Shown here piece after piece: positions 25,503 through 34,639 of a stretch of 64,000 nt of DNA. The DNA lies in NCBI GenBank assembly GCA_049840395.1, contig JASGLD010000005.1:62001-126000 (forward strand), given 5' to 3'. Position 1 is the stretch's first letter. The number at the start of each line of letters is the position of its first letter. The DNA is from CAILZL01 sp049840395. Lineage in GTDB: Bacteria; Pseudomonadota; Gammaproteobacteria; Steroidobacterales; Steroidobacteraceae. The position numbers and the translations under genes are program-made. The notes beneath the pieces were generated by a model that did not search any database, was not told where the DNA came from, and saw only the letters and a program-made list of their open reading frames with translations.

Positions 25503-26084
25503 TTATACGATTTCACGCTTGGCACGAATACCCAACAGGCTTGATATAAATAGCGCTTCCGCCAACACCTCGACGGCCTCTTCATATGCACCGATACTTT
25601 CAAAAGAACCCAATACATCCTTTGATAGCGCAACCATACCCAAGCTCACGCCAAGAATTAGCAGCCACCGCCCCCAACCAACCAGCGCCTTGCTTAGCCA
25701 AATCGTAATAGCCACGCCACCTATCGCAACTAAGACCATCGGCATTTCGCGCATCCAAGAGTATTTGCAAAGTGAAAACCAGTTACTGCATGTGTACTTC
25801 CACAACTCATGAAACATGAATTGCTCATCAAACGACATGAGAACCATGGAAGAAAACAGCACCAGCGCTAGCCGACCAGGCAGCGCTCGCTCGACAAGTA
25901 AGCGGCCCGAAATCACCGCACCAGCCCATAGCTGAGCGCTGGAAAGCCAGGACACCGGCGAATTATCGGATCGAAAGCTTATTTCAGGCATCGGCCACGA
26001 TGTAGCAGCCGCAATTACCATAAATAAAACAACGCTCAGCAGGTACAAAGTAGCCAGCCGGTTATAGTTATTTGATTCGGGCAT
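25503..26084 (-). CDS. Multipass membrane protein of unknown function
   Basis: A 193-residue protein with about five hydrophobic segments (around 11-29, 48-62, 68-85, 113-133, 137-155) and no family I recognise. It is the first gene of the three-gene cluster with the SH3b-like and WG-repeat proteins. A short stretch between the third and fourth segments has three cysteines (YTCSNWFSLCKYSW has two). Relatively A+T-rich. The membrane location is a prediction; nothing more can be said. Confidence 0.65.
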   Translation of the reverse strand: MPESNNYNRLATLYLLSVVLFMVIAAATSWPMPEISFRSDNSPVSWLSSAQLWAGAVISGRLLVERALPGRLALVLFSSMVLMSFDEQFMFHELWKYTCSNWFSLCKYSWMREMPMVLVAIGGVAITIWLSKALVGWGRWLLILGVSLGMVALSKDVLGSFESIGAYEEAVEVLAEALFISSLLGIRAKREIV

Positions 26085-26350
26085 GACGCTTCGGAATTAA
26101 ACGTGAAGAATCACTCAACGAGATGCTTAAGCTGACAAGCCAGCTCAAACACAAACAGTGGCACACGCTCCTCGCCAAATCCAGCCAGTCCATTGTCAAC
26201 TGCTCGCTTTCTATCGAATCATCGGAATGCTTGCCACTAACTGATGACCCTCCACGAACTCAGAGCAAGCTGGTGGAGGTATCTACAACTCTATTAACTT
26301 GTTTACGACTTCAACTATTCGAAACATAACCTTTGACGACGCTCCATCGC

Positions 26351-28189
26351 CTATTCCACCGTCACCGACTTAGCCAAGTTACGCGGTTGATCGACGTCCG
26401 TGCCTTTCAGAATGGCGCAGTGATAGGAGAGCAACTGCAAAGGAAGTGTGTAAACAATGGCGGCTTGGAAGTGGCTGACATGCTTGGGCATGTGCAACAC
26501 GGTGACGCCCTCCGACGATTCGATACCGGAATCCGGATCGGCAAACACATAAAGTTCGCCGCCGCGGGCGCGTACTTCCTGCATGTTGGATTTGAGCTTT
26601 TCCAATAGATCGTTGTTGGGTGCAACGACGATCACCGGCATGTTTTCATCCACCAATGCCAAAGGACCATGCTTCAGCTCGCCAGCTGGATACGCTTCGG
26701 CGTGGATGTAAGAAATTTCCTTGAGCTTGAGTGCGCCTTCCATTGCGATGGGATGCATCTGACCACGACCCAGGAATAGCGCGTGCTGTTTGTCGGCAAA
26801 ACGTTTAGCCAGTTCTTTGATCTGCTCATCCAGTTGCAAGGTCTTTTCAACCAGCACTGGAATTTCCAGCAAGCGTTGCACCAGCCCGCGTTCGCGTTCG
26901 GCATCGGCGCCTTGGAACTTGGCCAGCGCCACCACCAGCATGCCCAGTGCAGCAAGCTGCGTCGTAAAGGCCTTGGTGGAGGCCACGCCGATCTCGGGAC
27001 CGGCGCGCGTTAACATCACCAGATCGGATTCACGCACCAGTGAGCTTTCCGGCACATTGCAGATAGCCAGCGCCGAGAGATAACCGGATTGCTTGGCCAT
27101 GCGCAGCGCGGCCAGTGTGTCCGCCGTTTCTCCTGACTGCGATACGGTGACGAACAAGGTGTTCTTCGGCACCACCGGATTGCGATAACGATATTCGCTG
27201 GCCACTTCCACCCAGCAGGGCAGACGGGCAATTTGTTCGATGTAGTACTTGGCGACAATACCGGCGTGATAGCTGGTGCCGCAGGCCACAATCTGCACCG
27301 CCTCGGCGCGACGGAATACATCTAGTGCCGACGGGCCAAATGCGGCTTCCAGCAATTTGCCGCCGGCCACACGTTCTTCCAGTGTCTGCGCGATGGCGCG
27401 CGACTGTTCGTGAATCTCTTTGAGCATGTAGTGCGGGAAGTCACCCTTCTCGGCGGCGTCCGCACTGAGCTGACTGACGCGCACCGGCCGCTGCGTGACA
27501 TGACCTTCGCGATCCAGGATGCGCAGCTTGTCGCGATGAACTTCAGCGACATCGCCTTCTTCCATGAAAATGAAATTGCGCGTTACCGGCAGCAGCGCCG
27601 ATACGTCAGAAGCCACGAAGTGTTCGCCCTCGCCCACGCCAATGACTACCGGGCAACCTTCGCGCGCCAGGATCATCACGTCGGGGGTGTTTTCCGACAC
27701 CACTGCCAGCGCATAAGCGCCTTCCAGTTCGGCCACGGTGGCGCGTACTGATTTGAAGATATCGCCGCCCAGCTTTTCCATGTGGTGATGGATGCGGTGC
27801 GCGATCACTTCAGTGTCGGTTTCGGAGGTAAAGGTATAGCCCAGCTTGATCAGGTCATCGCGCAGCTCATCGTGATTCTCGATAATGCCGTTGTGCACGA
27901 TGGCAATGCCGTCCTTGGAGATATGCGGATGCGCATTGCGTTCGGCGGGCGCGCCATGCGTGGCCCAACGAGTATGGGCAATGCCCAACTTGCCCGAGGT
28001 AGGGCTATCGTCCAGAGCGTCCTGCAGATTCTTTACCTTGCCCACGGTGCGCAGACGCGCCAGCTTGTTGCCGGCATTGAGCACCGCCACACCGGCCGAG
28101 TCGTAACCGCGATATTCCAGACGGCGCAGGCCATCGATCAGGATCGGAATAATGTCGCGATTAGCGACGGCGCCAACGATTCCACACAT
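26351..28189 (-). CDS. glmS: Glucosamine-fructose-6-phosphate aminotransferase
   Basis: Makes glucosamine-6-phosphate from fructose-6-phosphate and glutamine, the first step to UDP-GlcNAc for murein and LPS. 612 residues. The N-terminal glutaminase (class II amidotransferase) must begin Met-Cys so that Cys becomes the N-terminal nucleophile; this fixes the start at 28189 (MCGIVGAV), not at the ATG six bases upstream. Two SIS isomerase domains follow (about 280-420 and 455-600), and the chain ends AKSVTVE. It lies downstream of glmU in the same direction, 168 bases apart. Confidence 0.96.
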   Translation of the reverse strand: MCGIVGAVANRDIIPILIDGLRRLEYRGYDSAGVAVLNAGNKLARLRTVGKVKNLQDALDDSPTSGKLGIAHTRWATHGAPAERNAHPHISKDGIAIVHNGIIENHDELRDDLIKLGYTFTSETDTEVIAHRIHHHMEKLGGDIFKSVRATVAELEGAYALAVVSENTPDVMILAREGCPVVIGVGEGEHFVASDVSALLPVTRNFIFMEEGDVAEVHRDKLRILDREGHVTQRPVRVSQLSADAAEKGDFPHYMLKEIHEQSRAIAQTLEERVAGGKLLEAAFGPSALDVFRRAEAVQIVACGTSYHAGIVAKYYIEQIARLPCWVEVASEYRYRNPVVPKNTLFVTVSQSGETADTLAALRMAKQSGYLSALAICNVPESSLVRESDLVMLTRAGPEIGVASTKAFTTQLAALGMLVVALAKFQGADAERERGLVQRLLEIPVLVEKTLQLDEQIKELAKRFADKQHALFLGRGQMHPIAMEGALKLKEISYIHAEAYPAGELKHGPLALVDENMPVIVVAPNNDLLEKLKSNMQEVRARGGELYVFADPDSGIESSEGVTVLHMPKHVSHFQAAIVYTLPLQLLSYHCAILKGTDVDQPRNLAKSVTVE

Positions 28190-28357
28190 GGACAACCTCG
28201 GTCAGAAGGACAGCCGCCTGCTTGCGGCCGTGGAAAATTGTTCAGCCAGTTTAACGCGGATGAGATATCCGTTTTGTGATGAACCACCGTTTGTGAGCCT
28301 TGAATTTCGCTACCGAAGAGTTACCGGCGCACCAACAAGGCTCATTGCGACCATGCG

Positions 28358-29722
28358 CTAGGTTTTCTTAACCGGTCGCTTCCAACCATCGAGGGTAACT
28401 TGGCGCGCCCGCCCCAGGGTCAGCTTGCCGGCCGGCGCATCCTTGGTAATGGTGGAACCGGCGCCGGTGTTGGCGCCTTCGCCTATCTTGACCGGGGCGA
28501 TCAGCATCGAACCCGAACCGACAAAGGCATTGTCGCCAATCTCGGTGCGATACTTATTCACGCCATCGTAGTTAACCGTGACCGTGCCGGCGCCGATGTT
28601 CACCTTCGCGCCTACCGTGGCATCTCCCAAATAGGTGAGATGGTTGGCCTTGCTGCCAGAACCGATGCGGCTCTTCTTCACTTCGACAAAGTTGCCGATG
28701 TGGACGTTGTCGGCCAACTCTGCATCGGGACGCAACCGTGCATAGGGACCAATGATGCAGTTGGGTCCGACCACGGCTTGATCGGTCACGCTATTGGCAT
28801 GCAGCTCAGTGCCCACACCGATCTGCGTATCCTTGATGTAGCAGTTGGGACCGATGCGCACACCATCATCGAGTTGCACTTTACCCACCAGCACCACATT
28901 CACATTGATGAAGACATCCTTGCCCACTGTCACTTCACCACGAATGTCGATGCGCGCAGGATCGGCCAGGGTTGCGCCTTGCAGCATCAGTTCGGTTGCA
29001 CGGCGACGACGTAAATGTGCTTCCACTTCGGCCAGTTGCACCTTGTCATTCACGCCCAGCACTTCAGCTTCGTTGGGCGCCAGCACAGCCTCGACATTAA
29101 CGCCATCGCGCACGGCCATGGTGATGATGTCGGTTAGATAATATTCGCCCTGGGCATTGTCGTTCTTGAGTTGCGACAACCAACGGCGTAACTGACCTGC
29201 ATTCGCAGCCAACAAGCCGGTGTTGGCTTCATTGATGGCGCGTTCTTTAGTGTTGGCATCCTTGTGCTCAACGATGCGTACCACTTGACCGGTATTATTG
29301 CGAACAATGCGACCGTAACCGGTGGCATCCGCCAGCTTCACACTCAACAAACCCACTGCACCGCGGCCGACCGCATCGAGCAAAGGCTGCAAGGTTTCAG
29401 GACGAGTCAGCGGCACATCACCGTACAACACCAGCACAGCCTGCTCGTCCGCAATGGCAGGCAAGGCCTGCGCTAACGCATGACCGGTTCCCAGTTGTTC
29501 TGCTTGCAATGCCCACTGAATCGCTTCGCTGGCGAAGGCTGCTCGAACCTGATCGCCACCATGACCGTAGACGACGTGAATATCTGCGGCCTGCAAAGCG
29601 CGCGCAGTATTCAGCACATGTCCCAACAGGGGCACGCCCGCCAGCGGCTGCAACACCTTGGGCAGGTTCGACTTCATACGTTTACCCTGGCCGGCAGCCA
29701 GGATGACGATGGACAGTGACAT
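28358..29722 (-). CDS. glmU: Bifunctional GlcNAc-1-P uridyltransferase / GlcN-1-P acetyltransferase
   Basis: Carries out the last two steps to UDP-GlcNAc. 454 residues. N-terminal pyrophosphorylase domain begins LSIVILAAGQGKRMKSNLPKVL (nucleotide-binding G-x-G-x-R-M and Lys), with YGDVPLT further on. The C-terminal left-handed beta helix acetyltransferase runs from about 250 to the end with hexapeptide repeats and NFVEVKKS. The start at 29722 has TAGGAG seven bases upstream; a longer frame reaches 29785 but is not family-like. It follows the atp operon as in many gammaproteobacteria and is separated from it by a terminator and repeats. Confidence 0.96.
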   Translation of the reverse strand: MSLSIVILAAGQGKRMKSNLPKVLQPLAGVPLLGHVLNTARALQAADIHVVYGHGGDQVRAAFASEAIQWALQAEQLGTGHALAQALPAIADEQAVLVLYGDVPLTRPETLQPLLDAVGRGAVGLLSVKLADATGYGRIVRNNTGQVVRIVEHKDANTKERAINEANTGLLAANAGQLRRWLSQLKNDNAQGEYYLTDIITMAVRDGVNVEAVLAPNEAEVLGVNDKVQLAEVEAHLRRRRATELMLQGATLADPARIDIRGEVTVGKDVFINVNVVLVGKVQLDDGVRIGPNCYIKDTQIGVGTELHANSVTDQAVVGPNCIIGPYARLRPDAELADNVHIGNFVEVKKSRIGSGSKANHLTYLGDATVGAKVNIGAGTVTVNYDGVNKYRTEIGDNAFVGSGSMLIAPVKIGEGANTGAGSTITKDAPAGKLTLGRARQVTLDGWKRPVKKT

Positions 29723-29833
29723 GCGCACTCCTAAATCGCGATGTGAATTGCCGGTAAGACTAGGCGGGTGCTCAGCAAGGAACAAGCGACGCGTCTAACA
29801 AAATGAAATGCCATGAATGATGCCCCCTCCCTG

Positions 29834-29858
29834 CCCTCCCCCGTCGAACGGGGGAGGG
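29834..29858. repeat. Palindromic repeat CCCTCCCCC type, copy 1 after atpC
   Basis: A perfect inverted repeat with the stem CCCTCCCCC and a short centre, between glmU and atpC. A second, almost identical copy lies 73 bases further on. Confidence 0.75.
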
Positions 29859-29930
29859 AAAGAAGCAGGCGTGACCCGACTACGAGGTGAGCGTTAGTCA
29901 GGCAAAGACAAAGAAGTTGATGCCATCACT

Positions 29931-29968
29931 CCCTCCCCCGTTCGACGGGGGAGGGTTGGGGTGGGGGC
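29931..29968. repeat. Palindromic repeat CCCTCCCCC type, copy 2 after atpC
   Basis: Inverted repeat CCCTCCCCCG/CGGGGGAGGG followed by a GTTGGGGTGGGGGC tail. The tail recurs, as GTTAGGGTGGGGGC, at 51563-51576, so stem and tail form one repeat unit. Confidence 0.75.
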
Positions 29969-29992
29969 GCTCTTATAGATGCGAGATGCCAT

Positions 29993-30030
29993 AAAAACAA
30001 AAACGCGCACCCGAATATCGGATACGCGTT
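29993..30030 (-). terminator. Intrinsic terminator of the atp operon
   Basis: Read on the minus strand, a 13-base-pair stem (30030-30018 with 30014-30002, two G-T pairs) with a three-base loop is followed by TTTTTGTTTTT. It starts 25 bases after the atpC stop codon. Confidence 0.9.
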
Positions 30031-30054
30031 GTCTTGTAACGAACAGAGATCGAA

Positions 30055-30477
30055 TTACTGCTGCTTCATCTTGCGCAGGCGCTCGATGGCCTTGAACTGC
30101 GCCATGACGCGTGCCAGTTCGGCTTGAGCCTGGCCCATATCCACTTGTTCGTTGCGGTTGGCCAGGGCGTCTTCGGCGCGCTGCTTGGCTTGCAACACGG
30201 CCGCTTCATCCAGGTCCTTGGCGCGAATGGCGGTATCGGCCAGCACGGTGACCAAGTGCGGCTGCACTTCCAGTGCGCCACCGGAAACATATACATGCTG
30301 CTCTTCGCCGGAAGGCAGCTGCACACGCACTTCACCCGGCTTAAGGGTGGTGATCAGCGGCGCGTGACGAGGCGCAATGCCGATGTCGCCCATCACCGCA
30401 GGCGCAAACACCATGGCGGCTTCGCCACTGAAAATTTCGCCTTCGGCGCTGACGATGTCGACGTGAATGGTGGCCAT
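30055..30477 (-). CDS. atpC: ATP synthase epsilon subunit
   Basis: F1 epsilon subunit, 140 residues from ATG (MATIHVDIVSAEGEIFSG); a TTG two codons upstream is less likely. The beta-sandwich (about 1-85, with LKPGEVRVQLPSGEEQHVYVSGGALEV) is followed by the two-helix C-terminal arm that inhibits rotation (AVLQAKQRAEDALANRNEQ). Last gene of the atp operon, separated from atpD by a 109-base gap holding a REP pair. Confidence 0.95.
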   Translation of the reverse strand: MATIHVDIVSAEGEIFSGEAAMVFAPAVMGDIGIAPRHAPLITTLKPGEVRVQLPSGEEQHVYVSGGALEVQPHLVTVLADTAIRAKDLDEAAVLQAKQRAEDALANRNEQVDMGQAQAELARVMAQFKAIERLRKMKQQ

Positions 30478-30514
30478 GTTCAATTGATCCCGAACTCAGT
30501 TCTGCACATCTATT

Positions 30515-30572
30515 GTAGGTCGGGTTTTATACCCGACTGCGACGTCAGAGTCGGGTATGAAACCCGACCTAC
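30515..30572. repeat. GTAG-type REP pair between atpD and atpC
   Basis: Two REP halves in inverted orientation: GTAGGTCGGGTTTTATACCCGAC, then its near inverse ending in CCTAC. Each half forms its own hairpin (GTCGGGT/ACCCGAC), and the whole can form one long stem. The GTAG head followed by a GC-rich palindrome is the mark of REPs mobilised by REP-associated tyrosine transposases. It lies inside an operon, where such hairpins commonly stabilise upstream mRNA. Confidence 0.8.
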
Positions 30573-30585
30573 AGCGCTACAACTC

Positions 30586-32004
30586 TTACTGCATACCCTT
30601 GGCTTTTTCGACAGCTTCTTCGATGCCGCCCACCATGTAGAAGGCCTGTTCCGGCAAGTGATCGTATTCACCGGCCAGGATGCCCTTGAAGCCGCGGATG
30701 GTGTCCTTGAGCGACACGTACTTACCCGGGCTGCCGGTAAACACTTCGGCCACATGGAAAGGCTGCGACAGGAAGCGCTGAATCTTACGAGCGCGGTATA
30801 CCGACTGCTTGTCTTCGTCCGACAGTTCGTCCATACCCAGAATCGCGATGATGTCCTGCAATTCTTTGTAACGCTGCAACACGGCCTGCACACCGCGAGC
30901 GGTGTTGTAGTGCTCTTCACCGATCACCAGCGGGTCCAGCTGACGGCTGGTGGAATCCAGCGGGTTCACGGCCGGGTAGATACCCAATGCAGCGATCTGA
31001 CGATCCAACACCACGGTGGCGTCCAAGTGCGCGAAGGTGGTCGCAGGCGACGGGTCGGTCAAGTCGTCGGCGGGCACGTATACGGCCTGGATCGAGGTGA
31101 TCGAACCAGTCTTGGTGGAGGTGATGCGCTCTTGTAGCACGCCCATTTCTTCAGCCAGCGTTGGCTGGTAACCCACGGCGGAAGGCATACGACCCAGCAG
31201 TGCCGACACTTCGGTACCGGCCAGCGTGTAGCGGTAGATGTTGTCGACGAAGAACAGCACGTCACGGCCCTTGCCGTTGGCCTGCTTTTCGTCGCGGAAG
31301 TATTCGGCCATGGTCAGACCGGTCAACGCCACGCGCAGACGGTTGCCCGGTGGTTCGTTCATCTGACCGTACACCATCGCCACTTTCGATTCGGCGAGGT
31401 TGTCCAGCTTGATAACGCCGGATTCGGCCATTTCGTGATAGAAGTCGTTACCTTCGCGAGTACGTTCACCCACACCGGCGAACACCGACAGACCCGAGTG
31501 AGCCTTGGCGATGTTGTTGATCAGTTCCAGCATGTTCACGGTCTTGCCCACGCCGGCGCCGCCGAACAGGCCGATCTTGCCGCCCTTGGCGAAAGGCACC
31601 AACAGGTCGATAACTTTAATACCGGTTTCCAGCAAGTCCTGACCGCCCGCTTGCTCGTCATAAGTGGGAGCAGCACGGTGGATGGGCCAGTACTCGGTGG
31701 CTTCAACCGGACCCACTTCATCTTGCGGCGTGCCCAGCACGTCCATGATGCGACCCAGTGTGGCCTTACCCACGGGAACCGAGATCGGCTTGCCGGTGGC
31801 TTCTACTTTCAAGCCGCGCTGCAGACCTTCGGACACACCCATGGCGATGGTACGCACCACGCCGTCGCCCAGCTGCTGCTGCACTTCCAACGTCAGGCCG
31901 TTGTCGACGAGCTTCAACGCTTCGTAAACCTTGGGAATGCTCTCGCGTGGAAATTCCACGTCGATCACCGCGCCGATGATTTGCACGATCTTGCCGGTTG
32001 CCAT
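30586..32004 (-). CDS. atpD: ATP synthase beta subunit
   Basis: Catalytic F1 beta subunit, 472 residues. Seen: P-loop GGAGVGKT (148-155), the ERTREGND stretch with the catalytic-site arginine and glutamate, the FVDNIYRYTLAG region with Walker B, and the DELSDEDK loop of the DELSEED lever. The length and start (MATGKIVQIIGAVIDVEF) are standard. Lies 82 bases downstream of atpG. Confidence 0.97.
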   Translation of the reverse strand: MATGKIVQIIGAVIDVEFPRESIPKVYEALKLVDNGLTLEVQQQLGDGVVRTIAMGVSEGLQRGLKVEATGKPISVPVGKATLGRIMDVLGTPQDEVGPVEATEYWPIHRAAPTYDEQAGGQDLLETGIKVIDLLVPFAKGGKIGLFGGAGVGKTVNMLELINNIAKAHSGLSVFAGVGERTREGNDFYHEMAESGVIKLDNLAESKVAMVYGQMNEPPGNRLRVALTGLTMAEYFRDEKQANGKGRDVLFFVDNIYRYTLAGTEVSALLGRMPSAVGYQPTLAEEMGVLQERITSTKTGSITSIQAVYVPADDLTDPSPATTFAHLDATVVLDRQIAALGIYPAVNPLDSTSRQLDPLVIGEEHYNTARGVQAVLQRYKELQDIIAILGMDELSDEDKQSVYRARKIQRFLSQPFHVAEVFTGSPGKYVSLKDTIRGFKGILAGEYDHLPEQAFYMVGGIEEAVEKAKGMQ

Positions 32005-32086
32005 CTTCAGTTTCCTCTTGGTGCTGCGCTAAGGCGCAGCGAGTCAAACATTAAACTTCAAATACAAAAATTCTGTTCGCGCAGCG

Positions 32087-32956
32087 TTAAACCGCTGCAG
32101 CGCCGCCGACGATTTCCGAAATTTCTTTGGTAATCGATGCCTGACGCGCCTTGTTGTAGATCTGCTGCAATTCGCCGATCAATTTGCCCGCGTTATCGGT
32201 AGCGCTCTTCATCGCCACCATACGCGCCGCCATTTCACTGGCCACGTTTTCCACCGATGCCTGGTACACCTGCGATTCCACATAGCGCGTCAGCAAGCCG
32301 TCCAGCAATGCATCGGCCGATGGTTCGTAGATGTAGTCCCACAACTTCTGCAGCTTGGCGGCATCTTCGGCAGCGGTGGCCACCGGCAACAACTGCTTCA
32401 CGGTGGGCTTCTGCGTCATGCTGTTGACGAACTCGTTGTTCACTACGAACAGACGATCCAGCTTGCCTTCGTGATAACGATCCAGCATCACCTTCACGTT
32501 GCCGATCAGATCGGCTACATGCGGATGATCGCCCAAATGCGTCACGGTACCGAGGGTCTCGGCATCCTTGATGCGACGGAAGAACTGCACAGCCTTGGAA
32601 CCGATCAAGCTTAGCGAGACGGTGCAGCCTTTCTGCTGCCATTCGCGCATCGCGGTCAAGGTGGCCTTGAACAGGTTGGCATTCAAACCACCGCACAGAC
32701 CGCGATCGGTGCTGACGATGATGAAGCCCACTGCCTTGGCTTCGCGTTCCACCAAGTAGGGATGTTTGAAATCCGGATTGGCCTGACGCAAGTGACCGAT
32801 CACTCGGCGAATACGCTCGGAATACGGACGCGACGCGCGCATGCGTTCCTGCGCCTTGCGCATCTTGCTGGCGGCCACCATCTGCATGGCCTTGGTGATC
32901 TTCTGAGTATTTTTAATACTCGCGATCTTGGTCCGAATCTCTTTTGTACCGGGCAT
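32087..32956 (-). CDS. atpG: ATP synthase gamma subunit
   Basis: Central rotor shaft of F1, 289 residues. Begins MPGTKEIRTKIASIKNTQKITKAMQMVAASK and ends in the coiled coil RQASITKEISEIVGGAAAV, the two helices of the shaft. The globular Rossmann-like domain has STDRGLCGGLN near its start. The stop is 82 bases before atpD; the start is 83 bases after the atpA stop with a REP pair in between. Confidence 0.97.
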   Translation of the reverse strand: MPGTKEIRTKIASIKNTQKITKAMQMVAASKMRKAQERMRASRPYSERIRRVIGHLRQANPDFKHPYLVEREAKAVGFIIVSTDRGLCGGLNANLFKATLTAMREWQQKGCTVSLSLIGSKAVQFFRRIKDAETLGTVTHLGDHPHVADLIGNVKVMLDRYHEGKLDRLFVVNNEFVNSMTQKPTVKQLLPVATAAEDAAKLQKLWDYIYEPSADALLDGLLTRYVESQVYQASVENVASEMAARMVAMKSATDNAGKLIGELQQIYNKARQASITKEISEIVGGAAAV

Positions 32957-32977
32957 ATTTGATGCTTCGCTTTACCT

Positions 32978-33033
32978 GTAGGTCGGGTTTTATACCCGAC
33001 GCATCAGTTAAGTCGGGTTAAAACCCGACCTAC
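32978..33033. repeat. GTAG-type REP pair between atpA and atpG
   Basis: GTAGGTCGGGTTTTATACCCGAC and an inverted partner ending AACCCGACCTAC, nearly the same sequence as the pair at 30515-30572. Two copies inside one operon point to recent spread of the element. Confidence 0.8.
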
Positions 33034-33039
33034 AGTCAA

Positions 33040-34578
33040 TCAATAAGAACCCGAGGCTGCGAACTCTTCGCAGATCTTCTTCAAGGTGGCTTCGAACTTC
33101 TTCAACACCGGTTCGGCATTGATGGCGTCGACGTCGGCCTTGAAGCTGGTCTTGGCGAAGCTCTGCAAGGCGGCTTCGAAATCGCCCACTTTCTTGCGAT
33201 CCACTTTATCCATGTAGCCGTTGTTCACGGCATAGATGGACAGCGCCATTTCCGCCACCGACATCGGGGCGTACTGCTTCTGCTTCATCAGCTCGGTCAC
33301 GCGTTGGCCGCGTTCCAGCTGCTTACGAGTGGCTTCGTCGAGGTCGGAAGCGAACTGCGAGAACGCCGCCAGTTCACGATACTGCGCCAGGGCCAGACGA
33401 ATACCGCCGCCCAAACGCTTGATGATGTCAGTCTGTGCAGCACCACCCACACGCGACACCGAGATACCGGCGTTCATAGCAGGACGGATGCCGGCGTTGA
33501 ACAGATCGGATTCCAGGAAGATCTGACCGTCGGTAATCGAGATCACGTTGGTGGGCACGAAGGCCGTCACGTCACCGGCCTGGGTTTCGATAATGGGCAG
33601 ACCCGTCAACGAACCGGTCTTACCTTTCACGCGGCCATTGGTGGCCTTCTCAACGTACTCTTCGTTAACGCGAGCAGCGCGTTCCAACAGACGCGAGTGC
33701 AGGTAGAACACGTCACCAGGATAGGCTTCGCGACCTGGCGGACGACGCAGCAGCAGCGAGATCTGGCGATAGGCCCAGGCTTGCTTGGTCAAGTCATCGT
33801 AGATCACCAGCGCGTCTTCGCCCTGATCCATGAAGTATTCGCCCATGGCGCAACCGGCGTAAGGAGCCAGGTATTGCATGGCGGCAGGCGTCGAGGCGGA
33901 TGCGGCAACGATAATGGTGTGAGCCATCGCACCGTGCTCTTCCAACTTACGCACTACGTTGGCGATAGAAGATTGCTTCTGACCGATCGCGACATAGATA
34001 CACTTAATGCCGCTGCCCTTCTGATTGATGATGGCGTCGATGGCCATCGCGGTCTTGCCGGTCTGACGGTCACCGATGATCAGTTCGCGTTGGCCGCGAC
34101 CCACTGGCACCATCGAGTCGACGGCCTTGTAACCGGTCTGCACCGGCTGGTTCACCGACTTACGATAAATAACGCCGGGAGCAACACGTTCGATAGGCGC
34201 CTGGCGCGTGGCATTGATCGGGCCCTTGCCGTCGATGGGGTTACCCAGCGCGTCGACAACGCGACCGAGCAGACCTTCACCCACTGGCACTTCCAGAATG
34301 CGGCCGGTGGTCTTGACGGTGTCGCCTTCGGCGATGTGCTTGTATTCACCCAACACCACCGAACCCACCGAGTCTTGCTCGAGGTTCAGCGCCAGGCCGA
34401 AGCTGCCGCCGGGAAATTCCAACATTTCGCCGTACTTCACGTCGGCGAGGCCGTGCACGCGCACGATACCGTCGGTCACGGTGACCACGGTACCCACATT
34501 GCGTTCTTCGGTCGCAGCCGAGAACTTCTCAATGCGGTTCTTGATCAGATCACTAATTTCAGAAGCCTTGATGGACAT
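33040..34578 (-). CDS. atpA: ATP synthase alpha subunit
   Basis: Regulatory nucleotide-binding F1 subunit, 512 residues. Seen: P-loop GDRQTGKT (169-176), the SVSRVGGAAQ signature with the arginine finger, and start MSIKASEISDLIKNRIEKF. The chain ends EEFAASGSY. It sits between atpH and atpG in standard order, 61 bases after atpH. Confidence 0.97.
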   Translation of the reverse strand: MSIKASEISDLIKNRIEKFSAATEERNVGTVVTVTDGIVRVHGLADVKYGEMLEFPGGSFGLALNLEQDSVGSVVLGEYKHIAEGDTVKTTGRILEVPVGEGLLGRVVDALGNPIDGKGPINATRQAPIERVAPGVIYRKSVNQPVQTGYKAVDSMVPVGRGQRELIIGDRQTGKTAMAIDAIINQKGSGIKCIYVAIGQKQSSIANVVRKLEEHGAMAHTIIVAASASTPAAMQYLAPYAGCAMGEYFMDQGEDALVIYDDLTKQAWAYRQISLLLRRPPGREAYPGDVFYLHSRLLERAARVNEEYVEKATNGRVKGKTGSLTGLPIIETQAGDVTAFVPTNVISITDGQIFLESDLFNAGIRPAMNAGISVSRVGGAAQTDIIKRLGGGIRLALAQYRELAAFSQFASDLDEATRKQLERGQRVTELMKQKQYAPMSVAEMALSIYAVNNGYMDKVDRKKVGDFEAALQSFAKTSFKADVDAINAEPVLKKFEATLKKICEEFAASGSY

Positions 34579-34639
34579 TTCCAGATTCCTCGTAGGAACT
34601 CGGTACCGGCTACCCGGTGCTTGTATTTAATGCAAAAAC

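Noticed and set aside
26085..26350. A 68-codon plus-strand frame between the membrane protein gene and glmS.
   Set aside because: No family, no ribosome site; the gap holds no recognisable feature.
29834..29968. The two CCCTCCCC palindromes as a CRISPR-like array.
   Set aside because: Only two copies, palindromic, with no regular spacer and no cas gene.
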